NCBI GenBank assembly: GCA_951640165.1
Contig: OX621265.1
Span: 19,729,001-19,793,000, forward strand
DNA length: 64,000 bases
Direction: 5' to 3'
Source: Pseudoips prasinana
Lineage: Eukaryota > Arthropoda > Insecta > Lepidoptera > Nolidae
Translations under genes and position numbers: made by a program
The notes under the pieces: model-generated
The model's input: only the letters and a program-made list of their open reading frames with translations
What the model was told of the DNA's origin: nothing
The model's database searches: none
Shown here: positions 19,212 through 31,384 of the stretch, piece after piece
How the letters are laid out: each line of letters opens with the position of its first letter
How positions within the stretch are numbered: the first letter of the stretch is position 1

Positions 19212-21777
19212 CGCTACGTTTACTTTATGAAACAAAAGTCTGAAGTCTACTCAAAGCTTCAACAGATGTTAGAAGAAACTAAGGTAGCCGGTCATGTAGT
19301 TAAGGAACTTTTAAGCGACAGCGGTGGAGAGTTCGATAACGAGAAAACTCGGGCAATACTGCAGAAAAATGGCATAAAGCAAAGGTAAGTAATGCCATAC
19401 ACACCACAACAGAATGGGTGCAGTGAACGAGAAAACCGAACGCTCGTTGAAGCCGCCCGAGCTATGATGTATACGCACGAAGAGCTGCCAACCGCCTGTT
19501 GGGCAGAGCTCTTAAGTACAGCAGCATATGTTCTGAACAGAACTGGACGTACATCCGTCGATGAAAAATCACCTTATGAGATATGGTATAAGAAGCCAAA
19601 GATTACACATTTGAGAATTATCGGAAGTCCTTGCTACGCCCATGTACCCAAGCAGAAGCGTAAAAAGTTGGATAAGAAATCAGAGAAATGTATATTAATC
19701 GGCTATGATGGTGATGATGGGTATCGTCTTCTTAGTACAGATAAGAATAGACATACATTGATACGTTCGAGAGATGTCGTATTTCAAGAGTTTCCAATTA
19801 CCCGGACTGACACTGAAGTAAATGTCAGAGCAAATCCTATTGAAGAAAAATCTGAAATAGAGATAACTCTTCGTAGACCGCAGAATCTTGCTGCAAGGGA
19901 GGAGAATAGTCGAACGATTCATGATGTAAGGGAGGAAGGAAATGAAACTACTGATATATTTCAAGAATGTGTACCTCCTGAATCGTTTGAAGATACACAT
20001 GAGATAGAAGAAAGTATCAATATTCCTAAGCAACCTTTACAAACAGAAGATCAGCGAGATGAAGACGAAGGAGTAGATGATCATATTATATTACCAGAGC
20101 GTGTAGAAGTTACTGATGAAGATGTAATTTTGCAAGATAGTGAAATAGAAAGTCAAGGTAGAATAACTCTTAGAGACAGATCTACGTTGCGACCACCTGC
20201 AAAACTTAACGACTATGTTATGACTTCTGTAGATGACCTGAATGATTTGTATGAACCTACAACCTACGATGAAGCATTAAAGAGTCAAGACAAGGAGCAT
20301 TGGGTCAAAGCAACGAAAAGTGAGATCAAATCTTTAGAAGAGAATAAAACCTGGATTCTAACTGATCTACCCAAGGGTCGCAAAGCTATTTCCTGCAAAT
20401 GGATCTATAAAGTAAAAATAAACGCAGATGGTTCGATTGATAAATACAAAGCAAGGCTTGTTGCTCGAGGACTTTTGCAAAAACCAGGAGTAGATTACGA
20501 TGAAACGTTTAGCCCAGTGGCAAAGATGACGACTATCAGGTCGGTCATAAGCGTTGCGGCAAACGAAGCTATGTCACTCACACAGTTCGACGTCTCTACA
20601 GCATTTCTAAATGGCACTCTTGAAGAAGAGATATACATGAAACAGCCTGAAGGTATGAGTGACGGGACTAATCGAGTCTGTAAGTTAAAGCGAAGCCTCT
20701 ATGGATTAAAGCAAGCACCAAGATGCTGGAACAAATGCATCGTGGACTACTTGAAAAGCATAGCCTTTCAACAAAGTCAAACAGATCCGTGCTTATTTAT
20801 ACGGAAACGTGCACAGTCTAAGATTATCCTAGCATTGTATGTCGATGATGGATTGGTAGCCTCAACAAACCAAAAGGATGCGGATAAGTTTCTATCAGAG
20901 CTTAAAGGAAGGTTCAAGATTACCGTAAAGCCTGCAGATTACTATCTGGGTTTGCAACTAAAACGTAAATACGATGGCTCCATTAGGCACTACACAGAGA
21001 AAGTTTTAGCGCGCTTTGGAATGTGTAGCTGTAAGACAGTGGCTACGCCAATAATCAAAGATCCTGAGCAAGGACCAACGGACAGGGAGGAAATTGACGA
21101 GAAGTCATATCCCTATAGACAAGCCGTTGGAGCTCTTGCGTACCTCATGGTTGGTACACGACCAGATATTGCCTACGCCGTCGGTGTTGTCTCAAGATCG
21201 TTAGAGAACCCTGCCAAAGAAGATGTGTTAAAGGTGAAGCGTATAATGCGCTACCTACAAGGAACTCTCAAGTTATGGAATAACGTTCAAGAAGGACTAT
21301 CAGAAAGGTGTATTGGAAGCGTACAGTGACTCAGATCATGCAGGTGATGTTAGGGATTGTCGCTCAACAAGTGGCATTCTTTGCATGTACGCTGGCGGAG
21401 CAATTGCCTGGGCAAGTAGAAAACAGTCATCAGTGGCGATCTCCACGACTGAAGCTGAAATTGATGCAGCAAGTGAAACAGCACGTGAAGTGGTATGGTT
21501 AGAGAGATTGTTTAAGGAAATTACTGCTCTAAAAGAAATACCGGTCTAAAAAATAGACAATGACGCTGCTGTTAAATTGGCTTCAAATCCGGAACTGCAT
21601 CGGAGAACGAAGCATATTGCAGTAAGACACTTTTATGTGAGAGAACTTGTCGCAGATGGGAAGCTGAAAGTCATGCACGTAGGAACAAACCTACAAAGTG
21701 CAGATTTGCTCACGAAGCCTCTTGGCAGACCGATAATGCAATCAATATTGGACCGGATAGGCTTACAGTGTATATAG
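19212..21777 (+). pseudogene. Copia integrase core, reverse transcriptase and RNase H
   Basis: SDSGGEFDN and MPYTPQQNGCSERENRT are the integrase core around the stop at 19386. From 19392 to about 21310 the frame is open: the integrase C-terminus, an acidic spacer, then RT with KWIYKVK, FSPVAKM, QFDVSTAFLNG and YVDDGLVAS (catalytic DD near 20841). RNase H (YSDSDHAGD, STTEAEIDA) follows a frameshift near 21310 and is cut by a stop at 21547 before the conserved KHIAVRHFYVRE segment. Confidence 0.9.
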
Positions 21778-21797
21778 TTGATTTTTATAGACTCTAC

Positions 21798-21809
21798 AAA
21801 AAGGGAGGA
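21798..21809 (+). other. Copia polypurine tract
   Basis: AAAAAGGGAGGA immediately before the 3' LTR; primes plus-strand DNA in LTR elements. Confidence 0.75.
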
Positions 21810-21968
21810 TGTTAAAGTAGGTCATATTCCATATATGTTATAAGACTCTATAGTTTTTGTATTGTCAATAAAAAGAATAAAAGGTGACAACAAGACAAAT
21901 GTCGGTTGTGTAAGAAAAACCGTTTTATTATTTTATTTATAATTCACGCCCTGAAATTAATCTCAACA
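21810..21968 (+). repeat. Copia 3' LTR
   Basis: 159 bp, TGTTAAAG to TCTCAACA, followed by the ATATC target duplication. Confidence 0.93.
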
Positions 21969-22139
21969 ATATCAAATAGTCACTAAATAAGAACACAAAA
22001 AGATTTGTTCAAAACTTGTTTTATTATACATTTAAAATTCGCAAAAGCGATGTACATATTGTCTACATAGACTTTGTAATAAAAACTGTGGCTTTTAATA
22101 ACATAAAAATACGGGTACCTTTTAATTTCCAATAACATA

Positions 22140-22345
22140 CATGCATAGACTTACGCCTGTTTCCCAGAGGGGTAGGCATAAACAACGGATTTACATTTGT
22201 CACGATTTTTGCACACCTCTTTTGCCTCGTTTACTGTCATTATATTCTTCATACATGCTCGCTGGTTTAGGGTACTTCCCTGACCTTTCTTGAGAACATC
22301 TCCAATTTGGTCAGAGAATGTTCTAAGAGGTATGAATGACTCTGG
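22140..22345 (-). pseudogene. LINE polyprotein C-terminal fragment (second copy)
   Basis: [20 protein letters not shown] through YPSGKQA and a stop, nearly identical to 9905..10275 but lacking the upstream part. The stretch 22346..23055 is AT-rich with nothing recognisable. Confidence 0.6.
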
Positions 22346-23056
22346 ATAACCTATAAATGTGTTATTAAAAACCACAGACTAACATTTGACGCCGCCTACT
22401 GCGAATCTAGCTGCTAAAATTGTCGTGTCACAATAATAAGTAATCATATAAAAAGACCCTACTCTATCAAATTAAACCGAGCCATTTGATTCACATCTCA
22501 TACAAACAGCTCATACACGGTGTGTATAATTAATAAGAAAACTGGTATAATTAATATTGTATTTTTAATAAACATATAGATTAAAATCCTTATATATGAT
22601 TTCCTATTTAGTTACATGTTGTATAGACAGCAACAAGCATTATATTTAGCTAAACTGCTAGTATAATAATAAATAAAGGCATATTGGAGTGTGGTGGCAA
22701 CCATTCATTGTCCAGGGTAACTGTAATGTTATATTAATCAAGACTTTTCTAATAATACAATACGCAAGCATTCCCTATCGCATAAAAAAATAATTATTAA
22801 AATCGGTTCATAGACAAGAGAGCAATCGCGTTTCTTATGTTAAAAAAGACATGGATTAAATAACCTCCTTTGTAAAGCCTGTTAAAATCCCTGTATCGCG
22901 GGGAAATTAAGAAACATGCAATACCAAATCCAGTTCGAGAAAGAATATCATATGTTTCATAATTGATTGGTTTTAAGTCTTATTACAACACAATAGAGTT
23001 TAAAATGGTGTGGCAACTATAATACCATTGTCCGTTTAAGGATTAACTATCATATA

Positions 23057-23696
23057 TACAAGGTGTTACATAAAAGTAAGGTAACTTAACTAGTTACCTC
23101 ATCAGTTACCAGTTCGTGAAATATAAAAAGTATATTTTTATTGGCTTCCCTTTCAAAATGCATCAGCTATTTATTATTATTATTGAGAAGTTCATTTATA
23201 TGTTTGTGTATTTTGTATGTTGATGTGTTTAAAGGCAAATTATGCTTCTTAAGTTACATTCACCATTTAAGTTAATTGGAATATATGGACTTAAGAAAAG
23301 AGAGTAGACCTTAAGACGTTTAATCTACATACGAAACTCAAAACGTGTAACACGTCAACTTGCAATACACATAAATGGAAATAGTGTCATTTGTCGTCTT
23401 TCATAAACTGCCTTCGTTTAATTTCTCCAGTTTCATGGCTAGATAGCGCTCATAAAGTTATAAATGAGCTTAATTTGCCTTTGGAACTGACCAAAATGTA
23501 GCACATCAGGAAGCAACATACACAAAAAATATTCACTACCCATATAAGACTAACGACCAGCTGATGCATTTCATTTGGCTGTATTGATCGTCGGCATAAA
23601 TTTTGTTCGTTTTCACAAAATGGTGCTTTTTAATTCGTTCTGTTTCATCGATACATAACGCTCCTTAAGTTACCCACCATTTTTTACACCTTGTCT
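23057..23696. mobile_element. Non-autonomous inverted-repeat element
   Basis: Ends TACAAGGTGTTACA and TTTTTACACCTTGT are inverted. The interior has repeated TTAAGTTAC motifs and no long coding frame. Related one-sided copies start at 28580, 32492 and 49308. The stretch 23697..24028 is AT-rich without features. Confidence 0.55.
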
Positions 23697-24028
23697 AAAT
23701 ATCATAGTGAATATATCAAACTACTGAGTTTCTAATTTACTTAAGTTTCACTGTTATTCAAACGGAATTTAATTTCGATTTTATGAATACCTTCGTTCGC
23801 CACCACACTCATATTATTGTACATGCAAATATAAATTTATATTAACAAATATACACAATATTTACATTTGGCAGTATTTTACATAAGATCACACACATAG
23901 GGATTTGTAATACAATTAATTTTAATGTACTGTACAAGACTGACGCAGTATAAAAACAGACAGTACGGAAACTACTTACAAACGGTCAAAACGGCACACT
24001 CACACAAACACGCGCATCGACAAGACCC

Positions 24029-24158
24029 CTAACCGGTTGTCGCGGTGCTGTCAGTAGTGAGTGCCGCGTCACAACGAGTGGTCGCGTATAAGTTTATCTC
24101 CACAATCTTTTTAAAAATCCACGTGCGTATTGTATAGTATACGGCCGTTTGAACTCGG
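24029..24158 (-). CDS. Candidate terminal coding exon of an unidentified gene
   Basis: After an acceptor TTTTGATGCAG the minus strand stays open for 43 codons, with GC-ending codons unlike the AT-rich surroundings, to a TAG stop. The peptide starts RVQTAVYYTIRTWIF and ends TTDSTATTG. I do not recognise it. If real, the rest of the gene lies at higher coordinates, but no partner exon was found up to 33 kb, and the AT-rich DNA down to an AATAAA near 22020 would be its 3' UTR. A CpG-rich regulatory patch is an equally good reading. Confidence 0.22.
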
Positions 24159-24159
24159 C

Positions 24160-25130
24160 TGCATCAAAACAGGAGCAATAGTATTTTAAACATCCTGCTG
24201 AATTATTTTACAAAAATGTTTTGCCAAAAATAAAAACTATATCACAATCATTAATGGCTAATTGAAAAATGTTTTTACACTGTACAAGAATTTTTAGATT
24301 AAAGGGATTTTGATTGGTTTTTTATTTTTTTATTTGAAAGTATGATAATGAATATAATTTAATATTTTAATAATTAATATAAATGTAATTTTATTTGATG
24401 TATGTAAATGTAAATTAATGTAATGAATTGTTATTTTATGTTTTAATTAATTTGTATACCAGTCAGTTGAATATATTTTAATTTTAAGACCTGTAATATC
24501 GTGACCATGTTTAATGCAAATAAATATATTCTATTCAAATAAATATATTCTATTCTTAAAAGTTACAACCCTACAGCTTCAATAGAGCGTAGGTGATTAT
24601 TTCATCGAATATGCTTAGTTACCTTACTGTATATATTTATACTGTGACTTTGATAAGGTTAAATCAAATTGATCAGCGAAACTCCAGGAATGCATAGAAT
24701 AAGTTAAGTATAGAGTGACAGTTAATTTATAAACACAGATTATACACATAATAACAAAACCTTTTTAAAAGAAATATATGTTTATCAGAAATAATAACAA
24801 AATACAAAATGTTTTCTAAGACAATATAAATAGTGCTGTCGGATATAATAATAATAATTCCGAAAAACCTCCAGTCTTCATGGAAATAAGCCCATTTATC
24901 AATAACAAAAACTACAAGATCCCCGAGTATCAATTACAAGTGTACACAAAACAATTCCGTCGTACACGTAATAAAAATGAAACTTCTTTAAATTAAACAA
25001 CGCATGCGTTATACAACAGTTCATATGTAGCGTCTGAGGCGTACATCTACAACACGCACATACGCGACACCATGTGCTTCTATCGCTTTGTTTCGTTGTG
25101 TACGTCACTTACTTAGGCGTCGGAATATTT
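24160..25130. other. AT-rich spacer, no supported feature
   Basis: Only a short direct duplication of AAATAAATATATTCTATTC near 24520..24555 stands out. Confidence 0.6.
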
Positions 25131-25140
25131 TGCTTATTAT

Positions 25141-25175
25141 CTCTCTCTCTCTCTCTCTCTTTTTCTCTCTCATGC
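25141..25175. repeat. CT microsatellite
   Basis: About 10 uninterrupted CT units followed by an imperfect CT-rich stretch. The neighbouring bases share CGTCGGAAT with a similar CT-rich patch near 1215. Confidence 0.85.
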
Positions 25176-25659
25176 AACGAGACGCACTTAAACGTAACAA
25201 GTCCTTCAAATGTAACTCTCGCTTCCACGCCTAAGAAGTATCTATCAATAAAGAAAATATTTAGTGTCATTTTTGTGTAAATTATCGTTACAAATTTCTC
25301 GTTACGTGGGGTGAATTAATATCAAGGGATGAATAGACACATAAACAATTATACTTATGTATAGATATTGTCCATATCACTATTCACCCCTTACTACCGT
25401 TAAATAATTTGACTTAACCGGGTATAATAACATATCCAAAACTTTAAAGGTCCTAATTATTCGAATCATTTAATTATTTGTCCATATCTAATATTAGTCG
25501 AACATACATCCGAAAATTTGTCTATGGAAAATTCGTTTCTGAGATTCCTGTTTTATTTATGTCTGTGGTTATGCTAATAGACTTGTTGTGGCAATAAGTC
25601 CAATTGTGATCAGGGTTTAGGGCAAAATGCGCTAACATTACTTCTATAATTGTAATATT

Positions 25660-25912
25660 AATATGCTGGGACATTATTCACACACGGTCATCTGATCCCA
25701 AAGTCAGCAGAGCGTGTACTTCGGAAACCAAATAGCTGATAAACTACACATACTACTTTTCTTTTGTAAATACATACTTATATAGATAATTACACCCAGA
25801 CTTTGGACAAACAGACATGTTCATGCACACAAATATCTGTCCTGGGTGGGATCGAACCCACGACCTGCGGCGTGCAAGGCAAGCATCTACCACCCACGCC
25901 AACGCCTAATAA
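25660..25912 (-). mobile_element. SINE S1 copy
   Basis: A nearly complete S1 element in reverse: CACACGGTCATCTGATCCCA at one end and GGGATCGAACCCACGACCTG (B box, reversed) at the other. Confidence 0.75.
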
Positions 25913-26397
25913 TGGAAGCCAATGTTTTCCTAATGCAGAGCGTATAACATACATATTAAAGATCTTGGGTGTCATGGTTTTACTAAGGGAATACCATGAT
26001 AACGACCTTCATAAATGCGGGTTAAAAGGTGTATGCAGGTTTCCAACCATGGTGCAATGGTCTATAGGTTGTTTATTTACTGATTTAGAGGCCCGCCGGC
26101 TCGCACTTGGCCGGATTTTCCTGGGCAATAAAGAAAATATTCTTTACGAGTTGCGTAGTAGAGAAATTTCACCCCAGGATCACTATTCACCCCGCCTTAC
26201 TCAGCATCCACACTATATACGTTACACGTTGTATTTGCCACATTTTATACATAAGGCATCTACACACATACCTAAATAGTACAACGCCGTCATATAAAAC
26301 TTCTACGATAACTACAACTATTAAAATTGTATAGAAGTATTTATTATAAAGATCTTTATTACTATTCATAACTGGAATTTATTTTAACTGTTATTGA

Positions 26398-26990
26398 AGG
26401 TCGATAATTTTAATCAACATAATAATTATATGTAATTTTTATACAGGACAGCTTAACAAAGAAACTAACCGTATGTATTCGCCCCAGTAATTTAAATCAA
26501 GGTTAAGATTTCAAAGGTTGAAAAGTGATAATTGTCCGCAGCGTTTATCAACCTTTAAAGTCTTAAATGGTTCAATACAACCGTTTTTATTCACCCTTGA
26601 TTCCTATTCACCCCCGTTTGTAAAAATAAATATCTATAAAAAATCGATAATTTTAACCAACATAATAATAATACATAAAATTTATAGAGGGTAGCTTAAC
26701 TTTGCAATTAACCTCATGTATCCACCCCGGTAATGTAAATCAATATTAAGACTTCAAAGGTTGAAAAGCGATAATTGTCTGCATCAATTTGAAACCTGTA
26801 ATGACTCAAAAGGTTCAATTTACTCCTCGCTCTTATTCACCTCTGATTCCTATTCACCCCCAATTTTTAAAAAGAAATCTCTATTAAAGATCAATAATTT
26901 TAATTAATAATATATAAAATTTATAGAGGATAGCTTAACTTCACCCCGATAATGTAAATCAAGATTAAGAATTTAAAGGTTGAAAAGCGA
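26398..26990. repeat. Tandem repeat of about 243 bp, 2.4 copies
   Basis: GATAATTTTAATCAACATAA at about 26403, 26646 and 26890, each followed in order by the same landmarks: TTTATAGAGG-like, GCTTAAC, CCCCGGTAATGTAAATCA-like, and TTCAAAGGTTGAAAAG. Copies one and two end in a CTATTCACCCCC block; the third breaks off near 26990. No coding capacity. The stretch 25913..26397 has a transposon-end-like GTTACACGTTGTAT at 26221 and nothing else clear. Confidence 0.75.
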
Positions 26991-27424
26991 TATCAGGTCT
27001 AGTCCCTCCCTCTTACCCACCACGGCAACTCCTGTAAGCCAGGATCAATAGTGGCACACAATGAAATGACACTGAGCGGTGAGGATCAGGCACGTCCCGG
27101 GGAATCGCTTTGACTGTATTAGATCCCGCAAAGAATTAATTCAGAGCAAAGGGAAACAGAATGATATGACGTGGCTGGAAATTGAAAAGTAGCGATAGGG
27201 TTGGTTATATAATTTTGTCGATGGAGGTGGTGTTTTGTCCAGGTCTCGTGTGACGGACTCTATGGATCACCCCTCAGCTCCGATATAATTTTTTTAAGTA
27301 ATTTGGAATAATTTTAAACATGTTAAAATATCACTCACAAATAATACAGTCTTTTTCTAATTTTGGTGTCTTAAGTTTCTTATTGTTATCATCTAAGCAA
27401 TAATTTAAAACTTTTCAAAACTGT

Positions 27425-27600
27425 GTAATCATAAATTTAATCGTCCAGCGGGTATCGAACCAGACCCATAGTTTAGCTTTACCACCAAGCTACAGATAGT
27501 ACACACCGGCAGATCAAATTTACGAGTCCCTTTGGTAACACAACTTACGAAGGATATAGTAGCCATTTATCGGGCTTTGTTCTAAAAACATGCCCGGCGG
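27425..27600 (-). repeat. SINE-like family C3, degraded copy
   Basis: TTTAATCGTCCAGCGGGTAT and CCGGCAGATCAAATTTACGA match the better-preserved copies at 32925..33170, 43090..43275, 53675..53955 and 59390..59665. The stretch 26991..27424 and 27790..28560 is AT-rich and shows nothing supported. Confidence 0.45.
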
Positions 27601-28574
27601 TTATGTTCACAATTATCGAATTATTTAAGTTATACAGCATTTTTCGCAATGAAAAACGTATATCTAAACTGAAAACTGGAAAATCATAAAGATGGATGGT
27701 TTGGTAGAGGCTAAATGGTACCCATCGAAAGATCAAATTTATGACGTCCCAGTTTTGAGATCAGATTTATAAAATATTACAAATGTATCATAAAACAGTG
27801 TGTTAAAATCTTAGGGTGAATATCAAACTTTTCCTTATCTGTGGATTGTTCCATTTAATTGTGTTTTGTTTATTTAGTGGCAATTTTATTTCATGGGTGT
27901 TTTAGACATCTGAACCTTTATCTCAATCTGAATAACTTATCTTCTTTAAATGTTTAGTGCTAAGTTGACGACGATGTATAGAACGGATAATCGTATGTGT
28001 ATTTCTTGGCTTTACCTTAAGATAATTTTTGACTAACAAATTATGGTAGCGGCTTCTTAGGATATTTTTAATTCGTCACAAATCACTAAAAAGTGGGGAA
28101 AAGAGACCATATTACTTTGTAACAGGGCAACTTTAAGTTTTAACTTTTCAGTGTTATTTTTTATATTAAGTTTATTACACTGAAATTGGTATTTTTACGA
28201 TAAAAAGCGCTGCCTTTTATAGCCAAAATTTCAGATCTTATGGTTTCGTTAAATATGCATCCGATTATGCGATCTCTGAATAAAATGAATAAAGAAATAT
28301 TGTACCCATTGCTATTCACCCCGGTACCAATGCACCCCATTTACAGTCATTTAATTTATTTATAATTATAACATCTGAATTGATTTCTACAGCTGATACT
28401 AATTTATTAATTTTAATACTTTATTTACACATCTAACATAGAGGTAGTAGACATAACATTATTTGTCAAAGTTGCTAACACATATTAAGTTCTACAATTA
28501 TTTTTTTATTAATAATGATGAGCAATTTTTGAGTTTATTGTATAGTTTATATTTATCAGGTAACCGGATATTAT

Positions 28575-28770
28575 AAATACAAGATATAACTTAATTAGTG
28601 GTGGAAACTTAAAGAGCGCCATCTACCCATGAAATTGAACAACTTGTGAATACTGAAAATATTTTTATGGATCCTCATACAAAATTCATCTGCTGGTCGT
28701 TTTTCTTGTATGGGAAGTTTATCTTTTGGTATGTATTTCACATGTTGTTGTGATACGTTCCATAGACAAA
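28575..28770 (+). mobile_element. One-sided MITE fragment
   Basis: ACAAGATATAACTTAATTAG, GAGCGCCATCTACCCATGAA and GTTCCATAGACAAATTAAG are shared with the elements at 32492..32920 and 49308..49740. No matching right end was found. Confidence 0.4.
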
Positions 28771-29094
28771 TTAAGATCCTTAAATCTACTACCTCTTACT
28801 CCAAAACTAAACATAAAGGTATTTTTTACAGGAATCTAAAACAATATCTATGTTGGGAAATCATACATTTAAACCGGCTCCTCTATAAATCTGACGCCTA
28901 CTTTCCTAGATGCAAGTTCGATAAACAATGTCATATCCTCAAAAATTGCTGCACCAATTTCGATGCGATATACGCAAATTGATAAGTTAAACCGAATTAA
29001 GACTAATTGGGTATTTTGCGTTCACAGCCGTTTCACCCTTTATAATAAAATATGGACGACAATATGGCATTTTAATTACCAATTTAAATATAAT

Positions 29095-29285
29095 AATTTG
29101 GGGCATTATTAACACACGGCCATCTGATCCCAAACTAAGTAGAGCTTGTACTATGGAAACCAGATAACTGATATATTACATATGCTACTTTTATTTTGTA
29201 AATACATACTTATATATATATATTTACACCCAGACTCAGGACAAACAGACATGTTCATGCACACAAATATCTGTCCGGCCCGTCA
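29095..29285 (-). mobile_element. SINE S1 copy, head missing
   Basis: It runs from CACACGGCCATCTGATCCCA to ACACAAATATCTGTCC, where the tRNA-like head should begin but is lost. Confidence 0.65.
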
Positions 29286-29689
29286 TTTTTAATACCAATG
29301 TGTTATCCAAATTACCGAACGTGATCCACGCCTTAATTAATTTTATTAAAACTGACATAAATATTTAAAAAAAATCAATTTTATTAACAGTATGTACAGA
29401 ATTGAATTAAAAGCGACCCGCCAAATCATCCAACTTCCAAATCAGTCGTGCCATAAATTATGTCCCACTATAAACACGCCAATATGGGTCATCGGACAGA
29501 AATTGAATTTACTAAAGGTAGCAAACTTAATAAGAAATTAATAAATAATGCCTCGGGAGAAGTAACACACTGCCATAAAACCAGCGCTGCAACAGTTAAT
29601 GTTGCAGCTAGTGCTGATATGGGACCAATTCGGACTCGCACAGATAACCATTAATGACTCCAAATGATGGACAAAACTCTATTGTGGAA

Positions 29690-29740
29690 ATCTTTTAGAG
29701 AGGCCTTTGTCCAGCAGTGTACGTCATTGGGCTGACCTGA
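29690..29740 (+). repeat. RTE-like LINE tail fragment
   Basis: AGAGAGGCCTTTGTCCAGCA and GGGCTGACCTGATAAT, the end of the GEAFVQQW reading frame and tail. Confidence 0.45.
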
Positions 29741-29825
29741 TAATTACAACCGGGACGTCTTAAAGTACCCTCCGAAGATCACTTGTAAAGGGCAAATCTT
29801 CAGTGGTGATAAAACCTCAATATTT

Positions 29826-30215
29826 AGATATCTCTGCGTGTTCTACCGTCTCTTTCACGGGGAATGCTCTGAGGAACTGTTTGAGTTGGAGCCACCGTCC
29901 CCTTTTCATCATCGGACCACGCGCACTCGCAGTAAGGTTCACCCGTACCACCTGGAAGCGATCTCGTCAAGCACGGTTCGCTCTCAGCGTTCATACATCC
30001 CACGTACGTGCCGGCTCTGGAATGAATTACCTGCTGCGGTGTTTCCCCAGCGCTACGACATGTCCTTCTTCAAACGTGGTTTAAAAAGAGTACTAATATC
30101 ACGGTAGGCAGCGGTTTGCTGTGCCCCTGGCACTGCGAATGTCCATGAGCAGCGGTTACCACTTACCATCAGGTGGGCCGCTAGCTCGTCTGCTTCCTAA
30201 GGCAATAAAAAAAAC
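29826..30215 (+). pseudogene. LINE reverse-transcriptase C-terminal fragment and 3' end
   Basis: VFYRLFHGECSEELFELEPP, then HRTTRTRSKVHPYHL and CRLWNELPAAVFPQRYDM, ends at a stop at 30107. The 3' UTR ends in a CATCAGGTGGGCCGC-type motif and an A-rich tail. The arrangement (FYR-FHG, WN-LP, stop, CATCAGGTG) is typical of a Jockey/CR1-type insect LINE. A relative is at 34195..34640. Confidence 0.7.
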
Positions 30216-30603
30216 CTAGTGCTACTTACTTTAATGAGACTAACTAAATAATAATAATAATAAATACCGTTATAATTTATTTTAAAAATACCCTCGTATA
30301 AGTAGGGACAGAACTTATGGCATTCCTAGGTATTGGGTGAATGTTGACAAAATATAAATAGCCTAGCTTTCCGTATTGTCATATTTTATCAAACCAAGAT
30401 ATTTATTACTTTAAAAACCATCACAAATACAATAACGGAAAATTGCCTTTTCAATTCCGTCGACTTTTGAATTCATTGGGTTAAAATTGATTTGATTTTG
30501 CTGACAAGCATGTATTGTATACCAAGAATATCAAGAGTGTGGTTGAGTTATGACCGAATTTTGACTATATGGGATCTGACTTTGTAGATTTTATTCCTTT
30601 TTT

Positions 30604-31002
30604 ATACAACACGTAACGTAATTAACACACACCCTCAGACACCCCAATTAGAATATTATGTTGTAATCATAATACATACACTATTTTTCTAATTTAACAT
30701 GTTTATGCATTGTTATTTACTAAATTATTTTCTTGGAATAAAGTTTATTTTTCTTTATTTTGTGTTGAATGATGGAATTTGTATGAATACAAATAAAACT
30801 GCGATTTAAAAGTCTTATTACTTTGACTTACGGTCCATTTCAATCTGTTTTGACTGTACAGGGTTTAAATTACGATAATTTCCGTAGATATAATTATTTT
30901 GGAATAAAAAATTACCGATATTAAAAATGATATAAATCGATTCAGTAAACGATTCTGAACAAACTATTTTCAGGGTGTGCGTTAATTAAGTTACATGTTG
31001 TA
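30604..31002. mobile_element. MITE, family B
   Basis: 399 bp, inverted repeats of about 33 bp starting ATACAACACGTAACGTAATT. The whole sequence matches the reverse complement of 61396..61775. No coding frame. The stretch 30216..30603 shows nothing supported. Confidence 0.8.
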
Positions 31003-31014
31003 TAATGTATTGGA

Positions 31015-31090
31015 TGGCAAATGAGTAAGTGGGTCACCTGATGGTAAGTGATCACCGCCGCCCCCAATCACAACGCCACCAAAATTGTTG
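31015..31090 (-). repeat. LINE 3' tail fragment
   Basis: GTGGGTCACCTGATGGTAAG followed by TGATCACCGCCGCCC is the reverse of the CATCAGGTG end seen at 30160; similar pieces at 49755..49930 and 54590..54720. Confidence 0.5.
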
Positions 31091-31384
31091 GTGTTTTTTC
31101 TAGTATCCCAGTATAAATGATATATAAGAAATTTCTAGAATATATTGTTTTTATTTTTGCATAATACCGTCCATTGAACGATAGCCAAAGCTACTGTTTA
31201 CTCTCACATGTAAATCTTGATGCACAATAAAGATTATTTGTATCATATTGTTGGAAAAATGTGGTGAATATATTTGTAAAGTCTAACATATATTGGACAA
31301 TAACGTTTATGAAATGTGTCAATATTGATCAATAAATTTGATGTGCCACAACTTTTGTCAATATGTGATTTTTTCAGAACATTT

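Larger units (their letters stand above)
16518..21968 (+). mobile_element. Ty1/Copia LTR retrotransposon, complete but defective
   Basis: The LTRs begin TGTTAAAG and end TCTCAACA, with 5-bp target duplications ATATC at 16513..16517 and 21969..21973. A primer-binding site (TGGTAGCAGAGCG, complementary to initiator tRNA-Met) follows the 5' LTR, and a purine tract (AAAAAGGGAGGA) precedes the 3' LTR. The order protease, integrase, reverse transcriptase, RNase H defines Copia. The coding region has three frameshifts (near 18310, 18755 and 21310) and in-frame stops near 19209, 19386 and 21547. The 5' LTR is split by a LINE. Confidence 0.95.

Noticed and set aside
25803..26279. 158-codon plus-strand frame
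   Set aside because: Its first part is the reverse of an S1 SINE and the rest is spacer DNA; the same peptide start appears wherever S1 is copied.
28710..28982. 90-codon Cys-rich plus-strand frame
   Set aside because: It overlaps a fragment of a MITE family and has no homologous pattern; chance frame.
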